Shown: positions 49,714 to 58,377, counted from the stretch's first letter. The stretch: DNA of 64,000 nt from Sphingoaurantiacus capsulatus (GCF_042648405.1 NZ_JBHRXV010000001.1:124001-188000); one strand, 5' to 3'. Numbers and translations: made by a program. The notes: generated from the sequence alone by a model not told the origin.

Positions 49714-51066
49714 ATGCGCAGCATCAGGATCGGCGGCGGCTCGGCGTGGTGGGGAGACCGGATCGAGCCGGCGGGTGACCTCGCCCGGCGCGGCGACCTC
49801 GACTATCTGTGCTTCGAGACGATGGCCGAGGTGACGATGTCGGCCGCGCAGATGCGCAAGCGACGCGAGCCCGATTTTAGCGGCTTCGATTCCTATCTCG
49901 GCGAGCGGCTGGAGGCGGTGCTGCCCGCCTGCCTGAAGCGCGGCACGCGGATCGTCTCCAACCAGGGCTGGATCAACCCGGAGGGCGCGGCCGAGTTGGC
50001 GGTCGCGCATCTGCGCAGGCTCGGCGCGGCCGGCGTGAAGGTGGCGGCGGTCAGCGGCGCGGTGATCACCGACCGGGTGATGGACCTCGCGCAGACGGTG
50101 ATGGAGACGGGCCGGCCGGTGGCCGAGCTTCGCGAGACGATGGTGTCCGCGGAGGTCTATCTTGGCGTCGCCGGCATATTGGAGGCGCTGGCGGGGGGCG
50201 CGCAAATCGTCATCACCGGGCGGGTCGCCGACCCGTCCTTGTTCGCCGCGCCCTTGATCCATGAATTCGGCTGGTCGCTCGACGACTGGGACAAGTTGGG
50301 GCAGGCGCACGGCCTTGGCCATCTGCTCGAATGCGGAATGCATGTGACGGGCGGCTATTTCCCCGATCCCGGCTTCAAGGATGTGCCCGAGCCGTGGAAC
50401 CTCGGCTACCCGATCGCCGAGGTCTCAGCCGACGGCAGCGCGGTGCTGTCGAAGCTCGACGGCACCGGCGGCGCGATCGACCTGCGCACCGTCAAGGAGC
50501 AGATGCTCTATGAGGTGTTCGACCCGGCGGCCTATCTGACCCCCGACGTGGTGGTCGACTTCTCGACCGTCGAGCTGACGCAGGTTGGTCCCGATCGGGT
50601 GCGCGTCGCCGGTATTTCGGGGAAGCTGCGGCCGCAAACCCTGAAGGTGTCGATCGGCTGCGCGGAAGGCTTCATCGGCGAGGATATCTTCTTCTTCGCC
50701 GGCGCCGGGGCGCTGGAGCGGGCGCAACTCGGGCGGAAGATTCTCGAGGAGCGCTACCGGATGGCCGGGCTGCAGGCCGACGAACTGCGCATCGACCTGC
50801 TCGGCATCGACGCATTGCACGGCGCGGCCACCCCATCGAACACCCCCGTCCCCTATGAACTGGCGTTGCGTGTCGCCGCCCGCACCAAGACCCGTGCCGA
50901 GGCGACGAAAGTCGGGCGCGAGGTCGACAGCATGGCGGTCGGCGGCGTCGGCATGACGGGCAAGCGCATGCCGTTCGGCGAGCGGGTGCGCGAGGTCATC
51001 GGCATCCATTCGTCGCTCGTCGCCCGCGATGCCGTCCCCCATAAAGTCACCTGGTTCGAGGCCTGA
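49714..51066 (+). CDS. AtuA-family protein (acyclic terpene utilisation)
   Basis: Encodes 450 residues. The family pattern (DUF1446/AtuA) is clear from MRSIRIGGGSAWWGDRIEPAGDLARRGDLDYLCFETMAE, IVSNQGWINPEGAA and the GRVADPSLFAAPLIHEFGW region to the GVGMTGKRMPFGERVREVIGI end. In Pseudomonas, atuA belongs to a citronellol/geraniol catabolic cluster, but most AtuA proteins have no tested activity. No CoA-carboxylase genes of that cluster are nearby. The partner gene follows after five bases. Confidence 0.9.
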   Translation: MRSIRIGGGSAWWGDRIEPAGDLARRGDLDYLCFETMAEVTMSAAQMRKRREPDFSGFDSYLGERLEAVLPACLKRGTRIVSNQGWINPEGAAELAVAHLRRLGAAGVKVAAVSGAVITDRVMDLAQTVMETGRPVAELRETMVSAEVYLGVAGILEALAGGAQIVITGRVADPSLFAAPLIHEFGWSLDDWDKLGQAHGLGHLLECGMHVTGGYFPDPGFKDVPEPWNLGYPIAEVSADGSAVLSKLDGTGGAIDLRTVKEQMLYEVFDPAAYLTPDVVVDFSTVELTQVGPDRVRVAGISGKLRPQTLKVSIGCAEGFIGEDIFFFAGAGALERAQLGRKILEERYRMAGLQADELRIDLLGIDALHGAATPSNTPVPYELALRVAARTKTRAEATKVGREVDSMAVGGVGMTGKRMPFGERVREVIGIHSSLVARDAVPHKVTWFEA

Positions 51067-51071
51067 TCCGC

Positions 51072-51851
51072 ATGCGCACACCCCTCCGCCACGTCGCCCA
51101 TGTCCGCTCCGGCGACAAGGGCAATAGCAGCACGCTTTCCGTGATCGCCTATGACGATGCGCTCTACCCGCTGCTCGTCGAACAGGTGACCGAGGCGCGC
51201 GTCGCCGAACGCTATGGCGCGGCGGTGACCGGCCCGGTGAGGCGCTATGCGATTCCGGCGATCGGCGCGCTCAACTTCGTGCTGGAGGGCGCGTTGGGCG
51301 GTGGCGTCTCGCGCAGCCTCGCCATCGACGTCTATGGCAAGGCGCTGTGTTCGGCGGTGCTCGACCTCGAGATCGAGGTGCCTGACGAGCTGGCGGACAG
51401 GCTGGTCGGGCAGCCGGCGGCGATCGATGTGGTCGGGAGTTGGGAACTGGTGCGCTACACGCGGACGCAGGGCAGCGAGACGATCTACCCGTTCGGCAAG
51501 GATGCCGTCGGCTGGCTGCAATATGGCGCCGAAGGCCGCGTGTCGGCGACGCTCAGCCGCCGCACCCGCACGCCGCTGACCACCCTGCCCGATGCCTATT
51601 GGCGCGCCGACCCGCGCGAGTGGGCGGAAGCGGCGATGAGCTATGTCGCCTACACCGGCACCTGGTCGATCGACGGCGACAAGGTCGAGCACCGGGTGGA
51701 AAGCGCGCTCTTTCCCAACTGGACCGGCATGACGCTGACCCGCTGGGCGTCGTTCGTGGATGAAGGCGGCGAGCGGCTGTTAAAGCTCACGACGCCGCCG
51801 TTCAATGCGCTGGTCAGCGAACTGGTATGGCGGCGCTGGAGGCGGGACTAG
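51072..51851 (+). CDS. AtuA-partner domain fused to a lipocalin-like domain
   Basis: Encodes 259 residues with two parts. Residues 1-112 (LRHVAHVRSGDKGNSSTLSVIAYDDALYPLLVEQVTEARVAERYG..) match the about 100-residue protein that normally accompanies AtuA as a separate gene. Residues about 118-259 (DVVGSWELVRYTRTQGSETIYPFGKDAVGWLQYGAEGRVSATLSRR..AYTGTWSIDGDKVEHRVESALFPNWTG) match the Lipocalin_5-type domain, a small ligand-binding barrel. The fusion suggests that ligand binding and AtuA chemistry are linked. The 3' end overlaps a convergent small gene by 38 bases. Confidence 0.85.
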   Translation: MRTPLRHVAHVRSGDKGNSSTLSVIAYDDALYPLLVEQVTEARVAERYGAAVTGPVRRYAIPAIGALNFVLEGALGGGVSRSLAIDVYGKALCSAVLDLEIEVPDELADRLVGQPAAIDVVGSWELVRYTRTQGSETIYPFGKDAVGWLQYGAEGRVSATLSRRTRTPLTTLPDAYWRADPREWAEAAMSYVAYTGTWSIDGDKVEHRVESALFPNWTGMTLTRWASFVDEGGERLLKLTTPPFNALVSELVWRRWRRD

Positions 51852-52050
51852 ATTCCACCGGCGGCGTGCCGTGCCGGCGGATCAGGTCCGCCAGTTCCTC
51901 CATGAACACCGCCGCCTGCTTGCAATGCTCGATCACCGCTTCGCGGTCGGGCGCGCGGCGGGCCAGTTCGATCTCGCGATAGGCACGCTCCACCAGCCGC
52001 TGGCGGCGGGTCAGGAGCGAGTTGGGCGGCTGCCAGACGCGTGAGGGCAA
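51814..52050 (-). CDS. Small helical protein
   Basis: Encodes 78 residues from a TTG at 52050 with AGGAA upstream. The sequence SLLTRRQRLVERAYREIELARRAPDREAVIEHCKQAAVFMEELADLIRRHG is a likely two-helix bundle. Its 3' 38 bases overlap the lipocalin fusion gene on the other strand. Family not recognised. Confidence is moderate because of the non-ATG start and the long overlap. Confidence 0.5.
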   Translation of the reverse strand: MPSRVWQPPNSLLTRRQRLVERAYREIELARRAPDREAVIEHCKQAAVFMEELADLIRRHGTPPVESSPASSAAIPVR

Positions 52051-52184
52051 GGGGCGTTCCTGTGAGTTGATCGCAGGCGTGATCGCACAGGGACCGGGGC
52101 AGACTAACCTGTGTTAATTACGGGGCGTAATGGAACGAGGTTGCGAGCGGCGAACTCGCGCTTCGCCGCCGCCCACCCATCATC

Positions 52185-52259
52185 GTCATCCCCGCGCAGG
52201 CAGGGATCCATTACCGCCGACGCTTCGGCGTATGGACCCCCGCCTGCGCCGGGGTGACG
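52185..52259. repeat. REP-like paired inverted repeat, copy 6
   Basis: GTCATCCCCGCGCAGGCAGGG at the left and CCCGCCTGCGCCGGGGTGACG at the right, with a TTACCGCCGACGCTTCGGCG insert. It is more diverged than the other copies. It is one of two repeats in the 330-base gap between the 78-residue gene and the MerR gene. Confidence 0.75.
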
Positions 52260-52280
52260 ATGAAATGAAATCCCCCTCCC

Positions 52281-52347
52281 GTCATACCGGCGAAAGCCGG
52301 TATCCAGACCGACCGCCGACTGGATACCGGCTTTCGCCGGTATGACG
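52281..52347. repeat. REP-like paired inverted repeat, copy 7
   Basis: GTCATACCGGCGAAAGCC at the left and GGCTTTCGCCGGTATGACG at the right, 20 bases apart in the centre. Variable pair is A-T. Tandem with copy 6, in the same gap; the remainder of the gap shows nothing else. Confidence 0.85.
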
Positions 52348-52382
52348 GATTGTGCGTGGACGAGGTGGTGGGTGTGCTGGCC

Positions 52383-52820
52383 TTAAGCCCGATGCTCGCC
52401 CGCGCAGCGCCCGTGGTCGCCCAGCACTTCCAGCACCAGGCAGTCCGCCGCTGTCCCACTCCCCCGGCACTGGCCGGCGAAGCGGGCGAGTTCGTCGCGT
52501 AGCGCGGTGAGGCCGGCGATCTTCGCCTCGACGGCGGCGAGGTGGCCGGTGGCGATGCGGTCGGCGGTGGCGCAGTCGGCGGCGGGCTCGGCGGACAGAT
52601 CGAGCAGCGAGCGGATCTCGCCGATCTCAAACCCCAGGCTGCGCGCATGGCGGATGAAGTTGAGGCGCGACAGATGCAGCGGCGCATAGCTGCGGTAGTT
52701 GCTCTCGGTGCGCGCGGGCGGCGGCATCAGGCCGATGCGCTCGTAATAGCGAACCGTCTCGACGCTGATCCCCATCTCGCGCGCCAGATCGCCGATCCTG
52801 TAGTCACCGCCGCGCCGCAC
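52383..52820 (-). CDS. MerR-family metal-responsive regulator
   Basis: Encodes 145 residues from GTG 52820 (AAGGGG upstream). The MerR helix-turn-helix is standard (YRIGDLAREMGISVETVRYYERIGLMPPPARTESNYRSYAPLHLSRLNFIRHARSLGFEIGEI). The metal-binding tail has Cys83, Cys118, Cys127 and Cys139 with His136 and His143, the arrangement of zinc/cadmium/lead-type members rather than of mercury sensors. It is divergent from a probable 2OG-Fe(II) protein gene and a cation efflux gene. Confidence 0.85.
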   Translation of the reverse strand: MRRGGDYRIGDLAREMGISVETVRYYERIGLMPPPARTESNYRSYAPLHLSRLNFIRHARSLGFEIGEIRSLLDLSAEPAADCATADRIATGHLAAVEAKIAGLTALRDELARFAGQCRGSGTAADCLVLEVLGDHGRCAGEHRA

Positions 52821-52880
52821 GATCTGCCGCCCCTTACCGAAGAATATGATGCAGGCGATAGAACAACTTCGCGCAGTCCA

Positions 52881-52945
52881 CAAGTGCGTGGTTTTTACTT
52901 GCGAATATTATAACATGACTGGAATATTATCTCATTACACTTGCG
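52881..52945. promoter_or_regulatory. AT-rich promoter region with direct and inverted repeats
   Basis: Between the divergent MerR and metal genes. GAATATTAT occurs twice (52903-52911 and 52922-52930, 19 bases apart), ACTTGCG twice (52897-52903 and 52939-52945), and CAAGT/ACTTG (52881-52885 / 52897-52901) is an inverted pair. MerR promoters have long spacers with dyads of this kind; the exact operator cannot be fixed. Confidence 0.4.
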
Positions 52946-53021
52946 CGCAGGCGATACTGGCCGAACCTCCGCAGCCCCGCTAACAGTCGCAGCGAAGCAT
53001 TCGCAACAGAGGCGGCCGACG

Positions 53022-53558
53022 ATGGCGGGGGAAATCCAGCGGTACGATTTCGTCGAGAGCCTGTTCTACCAGGACCTCGCCGTCTCGCCCGAGCTCGACT
53101 CCTATGTGCACGGCTATCGGCTCGACCGCATCGACCATGCCGAAACCAGCTTCCATCACGACGCCGACGAGCGGCTGTACCGCCTCACCATGGCCTGCGT
53201 GGACCAGTTCTTCATCAGCGTCGGCAAGCTGCTGAAGAAATCGGGGATGAGCGTGCTGAAGATGTGGGTGCAGAAATATGAGCGCGGCGCCTACCACCCC
53301 GTCCATGTCCACGCGACCGATCGGGACAATTACAGCTTCGTCTTCTACATCGACTGCACCGAGGAATCGGCGGCGACGATGTTCTACAATGTCGGCTTTC
53401 CCTACGTCGATCATGGCGCGTTCAAGGTGAAGCCGGTGAAAGGCCGCTGCGTGCTGTTCCCCGGCGCGATGCCGCACGAGGCGCTGCCGAACAGGGACGA
53501 GCGCCGGCTGATCGTCAGCGGCAACATCGCCTACACCGATCTTCCGCCAAGCGCTTGA
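53022..53558 (+). CDS. 2-oxoglutarate/Fe(II)-type oxygenase-like protein
   Basis: Encodes 178 residues from ATG 53022. A jellyroll with candidate iron ligands is visible: KYERGAYHPVHVHATDRDNYSFVFYIDC (an H-x-H motif) and the later VLFPGAMPHEALPNRDERRLIVSGNI (His and Arg for 2-oxoglutarate). It resembles uncharacterised 2OG-Fe(II) oxygenases. Substrate unknown. Placed between the MerR regulator and the cation efflux gene in the same unit as the latter (32-base gap). Confidence 0.65.
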   Translation: MAGEIQRYDFVESLFYQDLAVSPELDSYVHGYRLDRIDHAETSFHHDADERLYRLTMACVDQFFISVGKLLKKSGMSVLKMWVQKYERGAYHPVHVHATDRDNYSFVFYIDCTEESAATMFYNVGFPYVDHGAFKVKPVKGRCVLFPGAMPHEALPNRDERRLIVSGNIAYTDLPPSA

Positions 53559-53590
53559 CCCTGCAGCCGCGACAGGGTGGATTGTAGGCC

Positions 53591-54529
53591 ATGGGCGCGG
53601 GTCATCATCATCACGGACATAACCATGGGCACGGCCACCGCCATGACCACGGCCATGCGCACGCCCCCGCCAATTTCGACCGCGCCTTCGCCATCGGCAT
53701 CGGCCTCAACCTCGCCTTCGTCGCGGTCGAGGCGACCTACGGCCTGATCTCGGGCTCGCTGGCGCTGCTGGCGGACGCCGGCCACAATCTGTCCGACGTG
53801 CTGGGCCTCGTGCTCGCCTGGGCGGCGGCCTGGGCGGGGCGGCGGCGGCCGACCGGGCGCTACACCTATGGCTTCCGCCGAGCCTCGATCCTCGCCAGCC
53901 TCGCCAATGCGGTGCTGCTGCTCGTCGCGGTCGGGGTGATCGTCGCCGAAGCGGTCGGGCGGTTCAGCGAGCCGCGCCCCGTCGAGACCGGCACGGTGAT
54001 GATCGTCGCCGGCATCGGCATCCTGATCAACGCGGCGACCGCCTGGTTCTTCTTTTCGGGCCGCAAGAGCGACCTCAACATCCGCGGCGCCTACCTCCAC
54101 ATGGCGGCGGATGCGGCGGTGTCGGCGGGCGTCGTCATCGCGGCCTTCGCGATGCAGGCGACGGGGATGCTGTGGATCGACCCGGCGGTCAGCCTGATCG
54201 TCGCGGTGGTCATCACCATCGGCACCTGGGGGCTGCTGAGCGGATCGGTGGCGCTGGCGCTCGACGCGGTGCCCGAACATATCGAGCGGCACGAGGTCGA
54301 GGCGTATCTCGCCGCCCTGCCCGGCGTCAGCGCGATCACCGACCTGCACATTTGGGCGATGAGCACCACCGAGGTGGCGTTGACCGCGCATCTCGTCCGC
54401 CCCGGCGCTGACGTGGACGACGCCTTCATCCTCGACGCGCGCGAGGAACTGGGCGCCAAATTCGGCATCGGCCATGTGACGCTGCAGGTCGAAAATGGCG
54501 ACGGCGCCAAGGGCGGCTGCAGCGCCTGA
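53591..54529 (+). CDS. Cation diffusion facilitator (zinc/cobalt-type efflux)
   Basis: Encodes 312 residues. The first 24 residues hold twelve His, a probable metal-binding tail. Six membrane helices follow, with the transport-site motifs LLADAGHNLSDV (about 60-70) and LHMAADAAVS, and a C-terminal cytoplasmic ferredoxin-like domain (HEVEAYLAALPGVSAITDLHIWAMSTTEVALTAHL). It exports Zn2+ or a related divalent cation by proton exchange. The upstream MerR regulator is the likely control. Confidence 0.94.
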   Translation: MGAGHHHHGHNHGHGHRHDHGHAHAPANFDRAFAIGIGLNLAFVAVEATYGLISGSLALLADAGHNLSDVLGLVLAWAAAWAGRRRPTGRYTYGFRRASILASLANAVLLLVAVGVIVAEAVGRFSEPRPVETGTVMIVAGIGILINAATAWFFFSGRKSDLNIRGAYLHMAADAAVSAGVVIAAFAMQATGMLWIDPAVSLIVAVVITIGTWGLLSGSVALALDAVPEHIERHEVEAYLAALPGVSAITDLHIWAMSTTEVALTAHLVRPGADVDDAFILDAREELGAKFGIGHVTLQVENGDGAKGGCSA

Positions 54530-54742
54530 TTCCAGGCCGCGAAAAAATCGTCGGACTGCTGGAACCCACTTTCAGGTCGATGGTTCTACTCTATGTCCGG
54601 CATCCAAGCCCCCCGCTCTGCCGGACATCGGTTTCGGTTCCTCATCCCCCCGAAGGACCCAGACCAACAAAAAGTCGGGCCGCGCTCATCCCCCCCCGGG
54701 CGCGGGNATCCTCCCCGGCACGCGGAGGAAGATCGGCGCCCT
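54530..54742. other. Intergenic stretch with an ambiguous base
   Basis: No supported gene. The base at 54707 is an N in a run of C/G homopolymers (CCCCCCCGGGCGCGGG), a likely consensus or sequencing problem. A perfect short inverted pair TGTCCGGCA / TGCCGGACA lies at about 54594-54626. Confidence 0.6.
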
Positions 54743-55210
54743 CTAATCCGGCAATCTGCAGACATCGACCCAGCCGCGGCTCACCAGCTCGGCGAGCCGC
54801 TCCGGCGTGACTTCCACCGAGGTGTTGAGCGAGCCGCCGGCGGGGTAGACGGTCGAATAACCCTTGAGGCTTTCGTCCATATAGACCGGCAGGTCCGTGG
54901 CGAGGCCGAAGGGGCAGACGCCGCCGACGGGGTGGCCGGTGGCGGCAAAGGTGTCTTCCGGCCCCAGCATGCGCGGGCGGTCGCCGAACGCCGCCTTGCA
55001 CTTGATATTGTCGAGCCGCGCGTCGCCGCGGGCGACCACCAGCAGCAGCCGGTCCTTCACCCGGATCGCCAGCGACTTGGCGATGCGTCCCGGCTCGACG
55101 CCGAGCGCGGCGGCGGCCTCCGCGACGGTCGCGGTGCGGTCGGTGGTTTCGATGATCGGAAGGTCGGGCGCGTTGGCGGCGAGCCAGGCGCGGGCGGTTT
55201 CGAGCGTCAT
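54743..55210 (-). CDS. YbaK/EbsC-type aminoacyl-tRNA editing protein
   Basis: Encodes 155 residues from ATG 55210. The editing fold is clear: IAKSLAIRVKDRLLLVVARGDARLDN, with KAAFGDRPRMLGPEDTFAATGHPVGGVCPFGLATDLPVYMDESLKGYSTVYPAGG, and the conserved Lys in RIAKS. These domains hydrolyse mischarged tRNA (for example Cys-tRNA(Pro) or Ala-tRNA(Pro)). The gene stands upstream of the CDF convergently and downstream of the FixL/FixJ cluster on the minus strand. Confidence 0.92.
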   Translation of the reverse strand: MTLETARAWLAANAPDLPIIETTDRTATVAEAAAALGVEPGRIAKSLAIRVKDRLLLVVARGDARLDNIKCKAAFGDRPRMLGPEDTFAATGHPVGGVCPFGLATDLPVYMDESLKGYSTVYPAGGSLNTSVEVTPERLAELVSRGWVDVCRLPD

Positions 55211-55248
55211 GCGCTGCCGGATGCCCGGCGCGCGCGCCAAGCGCAACC

Positions 55249-55653
55249 TCAGAAGCTCGGCGGCGGCAGCCCGTCAATGGCGTTGCGGATGCTCTGGAAC
55301 AGCGTGTCGGGCGTGTAGGGCTTCTCGATGAAGTCGCGCGCGCCGAGCTTCATCGCCTCGACCGCCAGCGGCACGTCGCCATGGCCGGTGAGGATGATGA
55401 CCGGCGCGACATGCCCTGCCTGCGCCTTCAGCGCGCGCAGCACGCCCAGCCCGTCGATGCCGGGCATGCGCACGTCGAGCAGGATGCAGTCAAAGCGCTG
55501 GCGCAGGCCTTCGCCGAGGAACATCTCGCCGCCGGTAAACACATGGGTGACGAAGCCCTTGCGCTTCAAAAGCCGCGCGGTCGAAAAGCGCACCGCCTCG
55601 TCGTCGTCGACAACGGCGACGTGCTCATAATCGAGAAAAGCCGTGTCAGGCAC
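55249..55653 (-). CDS. Receiver-only response regulator
   Basis: Encodes 134 residues, a single receiver domain with Asp60 phospho-acceptor (ILLDVRMPG), DDD pocket (VVDDDEAVRF) and Lys in FIEKPY. It is FixJ-like in sequence (VPVIILTGHGDVPLAVEAMKLGARDFIEKPYTPDTL) but lacks any DNA-binding domain; the C terminus stops directly after the receiver. It overlaps the histidine kinase gene end by eight bases, so it is likely an on-target phospho-acceptor or a phosphate sink. Confidence 0.9.
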   Translation of the reverse strand: MPDTAFLDYEHVAVVDDDEAVRFSTARLLKRKGFVTHVFTGGEMFLGEGLRQRFDCILLDVRMPGIDGLGVLRALKAQAGHVAPVIILTGHGDVPLAVEAMKLGARDFIEKPYTPDTLFQSIRNAIDGLPPPSF

Positions 55654-58330
55654 TCGCCGGCTCCGACTGCCGCTGCGCGGGAAGGCGGAAGCGGAAGGCC
55701 GCCCCTTCGCCCGGCGCGCTCTGCACTTCGATCGACCCGCCGTGCGCCTCGATCAGCCGGCGCGACAGCGACAGGCCCATGCCCATGCCGTGCGCTTTCG
55801 AGGTGACGAACGGTTCGAACAGCCGCTCGCGGATGTCGGGCGCGATGCCGGGGCCGTTGTCGCGCACCTCGATCTCGACGCTCTCGCCCTCGTCGACGAG
55901 GCGGGTGGCGACGCGCAAGGATCGCTGCGACAGCGTCGGCATCTGGACAAGTGCGTCGATGGCGTTGCGTAGGAGATTGACCAGCACCTGCTGGATTTGC
56001 AGGCCATCAACTTCGACGATCGCATTCGCCGCGCCCCGCTCGCGCGCGACATCAATGCCCGACAGGTCGGCATCGACCAGCGACAAGGCCATCGCGCTGT
56101 CGACAAGGTCGTCGGCATCCTCCCGCTGACGGGCGCCGGTGCCCTTGCCGACGAATTCGCGCAGGCGGCGCACGATGTCGCCGGCGCGTACCGCCTGATC
56201 GGAGGCGAGGCCCATCACCTCGGACGCTTCCTCCAGCGCCTCGGTATCGTCGGCGCCGCCATTCAAATGGTCGAGCGCGAAACGGCCGACGTTCAGATAG
56301 TTGCTGATCGCGGTCAGCGGCTGGTTGATCTCGTGCGCGATGGCGGCGGCCAGCTCACCCAGTTCGTTGACGCGGGCGAGGTGCGCGAAGTCGTTCTGGA
56401 GGACACGCAGCCGCTCCTCGCTGTCGCGCAGCGCTTCCTCGGCGCGCCGGCGGCTGGTGACGTCGATGGTCAGCCCCATCATGCGCAGCGGCTTGCCGGC
56501 CGCATCATATTCGGCCTGGCCGAGAATCTGAATCCAGCGCAGCCCGCCCTTCTTCAGCGGCACGCGCAGCAGCGCGTCGAAGCGTTCCCCGTTCGCAATG
56601 GCGCGTTCGTAGCGGGCGTTGGCGCGGGTGCGGTCGCTCGGCTCGAACAGGTCGCCCCATTCGCCCGGTGCGAACTGGCCTTCCGCCGAACCGTCGAAGC
56701 CGAACAGGCGCATGCTCTCCCGCGACAGGGTCGAGCGGTGGCTGGTGAGATCGGTTTCCCAGATGCCGGCCTGCACCGATTCCTGCGCAAGGCGGAAACG
56801 CGCCTCCGCCTCGGCGAGCGCGGCTTCCTGCGCCTTGCGGACGCTGATGTCGCGCAGGATGCCGGTGAAGAAGGTCTCGCCGTCGCTGCGCCATTCGGCG
56901 ACCGACAGGTCGGCGGGGAACAGGCTGCCGTCCTTGCGGCGGCCCTGCACCTCGCGGCCGATGCCGATGATCGCGCGGCGCCCGGTCTCGCGATAGCGCT
57001 CTAGATAATTGTCGTGATGCTCGCCGACCGTCTGCGGCATCAGCATCGCGATATTCTGGCCAATCAGCTCCTCGGACATGTAGCCGAACACCCGCTCCGC
57101 CGCCGGGTTGGCCGACTGGATGACCCCGCGCGCGTCGATGACGGCGATCGCCTCGACCGCGGTGTCATGGATGGCGCGATACTGCGCCTCGCCCGACAGC
57201 AGCCGCGCCTCGAAGCGCTTGGTGTCGCTGATGTCCTTCACCACCGACACGAAGAAATCGGGCGCCCCGCCCTCGTCGCGCACCAGCGTGACGTTGAGCG
57301 AGGCCCAGACGGGCCTGCCGTCCGGGCGCAGCAGCCGCTGTTCGAGCGTGTAGCTATCGGTCTTGCCGACGAGCAGGTCGCGGCGGCTGGCGAGGTCGCG
57401 CGGCACGTCCTCGGGATGGGTCAGCGTTTCGAACCAGCGGCCGATCAGTTCATCGGCGTCGCGGCCCGCGATATCGCAGAGCTGCTGGTTGACGCGCAGC
57501 ATGCTGCCGTCGGGCGCAAGGTGCGCGATGCCGACCGCGGCATGATCGAAGGTCGCCTTCAGTCGCCGGCGGGCGGTTTCCACCTCGCCGGTGCGGCGGG
57601 TCAGTTCAACACGGGTGCGCCGCGCCGTCACCGCCATCAGCCCGCCGGCGGCGAGCGTCAGCGTGGCGGCGAGCAACGCCTGGATCAGCGCCTCATTGCC
57701 GATGCCGTCGGCCTGGCGGCGGCGCTCGGCGAGAAGCGCGTGCTGTTCGTCGAGGAAACCGCCGATCTCGCGGCGGATGTCGTCCATCCGCGCCTTGCCC
57801 TCGCCGGCTTCGACGATGACGCGCGCGGCGGCGACATCGCCGCGGCGGGCGAGTTCGATGGTGCGGTCGGTGATCGAGAGCTTGGCGACGATCGCGGCGC
57901 GGATGCGCGCCAGCCGCGCCCCCTGCGCGTCCTGCTCGACGATCGCCGAGAGGCGGGTGAGCTGCGTGCCGATCGAGGCCGACGCCTCGGCATAGGGGCG
58001 CAGGAATTCGGGATTGCCGGTGATCAGATAGCCGCGCTGCCCGGTCTCGATGTCCTGGGCGAGCGAGAGCAGCTTCTCGGCGGCGACGATCTGCTGATAG
58101 CTGCTCTCCACCGCCTCGCTCGACCGCGAGACGATGTGCACGCTGCGCGCGATGCCGGCGAGCGACGCCAGCAGCACCAGCGCCGCCACGATCAGCGCAA
58201 CGCTTCGGCGCGAACCGAAGGTCTTCAGCATCTCGGCAGCCGTACGCAGACGCGCGCCGACGCCGGAATGGGGCGCGAGCGCAGGGCCATGCGTCCGTCC
58301 TTTCCGTGGATCGGGAGCATGATTTTGCAC
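55646..58330 (-). CDS. FixL-like membrane sensor histidine kinase with several PAS domains
   Basis: Encodes 894 residues from a GTG at 58330; ATG 58231 is a possible later start, since neither has a strong ribosome binding site. An N-terminal membrane helix precedes a CHASE3-like domain (about 66-200) and a second helix (about 215-235). Three or more PAS/PAC units follow (about 250-375, 375-500, 500-640), the second with FixL-like VIDARGVIQSANPAAERVFGYMSEELIG and LMPQ. The kinase core has His666 in AIAHEINQPLTAI, N-box NLLRNAIDAL and GMGLSLSRRLIEAHGG. Paired with two FixJ-like regulators. Confidence 0.9.
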   Translation of the reverse strand: MQNHAPDPRKGRTHGPALAPHSGVGARLRTAAEMLKTFGSRRSVALIVAALVLLASLAGIARSVHIVSRSSEAVESSYQQIVAAEKLLSLAQDIETGQRGYLITGNPEFLRPYAEASASIGTQLTRLSAIVEQDAQGARLARIRAAIVAKLSITDRTIELARRGDVAAARVIVEAGEGKARMDDIRREIGGFLDEQHALLAERRRQADGIGNEALIQALLAATLTLAAGGLMAVTARRTRVELTRRTGEVETARRRLKATFDHAAVGIAHLAPDGSMLRVNQQLCDIAGRDADELIGRWFETLTHPEDVPRDLASRRDLLVGKTDSYTLEQRLLRPDGRPVWASLNVTLVRDEGGAPDFFVSVVKDISDTKRFEARLLSGEAQYRAIHDTAVEAIAVIDARGVIQSANPAAERVFGYMSEELIGQNIAMLMPQTVGEHHDNYLERYRETGRRAIIGIGREVQGRRKDGSLFPADLSVAEWRSDGETFFTGILRDISVRKAQEAALAEAEARFRLAQESVQAGIWETDLTSHRSTLSRESMRLFGFDGSAEGQFAPGEWGDLFEPSDRTRANARYERAIANGERFDALLRVPLKKGGLRWIQILGQAEYDAAGKPLRMMGLTIDVTSRRRAEEALRDSEERLRVLQNDFAHLARVNELGELAAAIAHEINQPLTAISNYLNVGRFALDHLNGGADDTEALEEASEVMGLASDQAVRAGDIVRRLREFVGKGTGARQREDADDLVDSAMALSLVDADLSGIDVARERGAANAIVEVDGLQIQQVLVNLLRNAIDALVQMPTLSQRSLRVATRLVDEGESVEIEVRDNGPGIAPDIRERLFEPFVTSKAHGMGMGLSLSRRLIEAHGGSIEVQSAPGEGAAFRFRLPAQRQSEPASA

Positions 58331-58353
58331 CTGCGCGTTACCGATGGCCAGCC

Positions 58354-58375
58354 ACGGTAGTAGTCATCCTACCGT
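58354..58375. promoter_or_regulatory. Inverted repeat upstream of the FixL-like kinase gene
   Basis: ACGGTAG and CTACCGT form a 7-bp inverted repeat with 8 bases between, in the 47-base gap between the HD-GYP stop and the kinase start. Spacing and size suit a dimeric regulator's site. TAGTCA also recurs within (58361-58366 and 58375-58380). Confidence 0.4.
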
Positions 58376-58377
58376 AG

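Noticed and set aside
52860..52960. An AT-rich replication origin or attachment site near the MerR promoter.
   Set aside because: The repeats fit a promoter region between divergent genes, and there is no integrase, DnaA-box cluster or tRNA.
57014..58360. A 448-codon plus-strand frame opposite the FixL-like kinase.
   Set aside because: It is composed of His/Arg/Asp-rich antisense text; the minus strand has PAS and kinase motifs.
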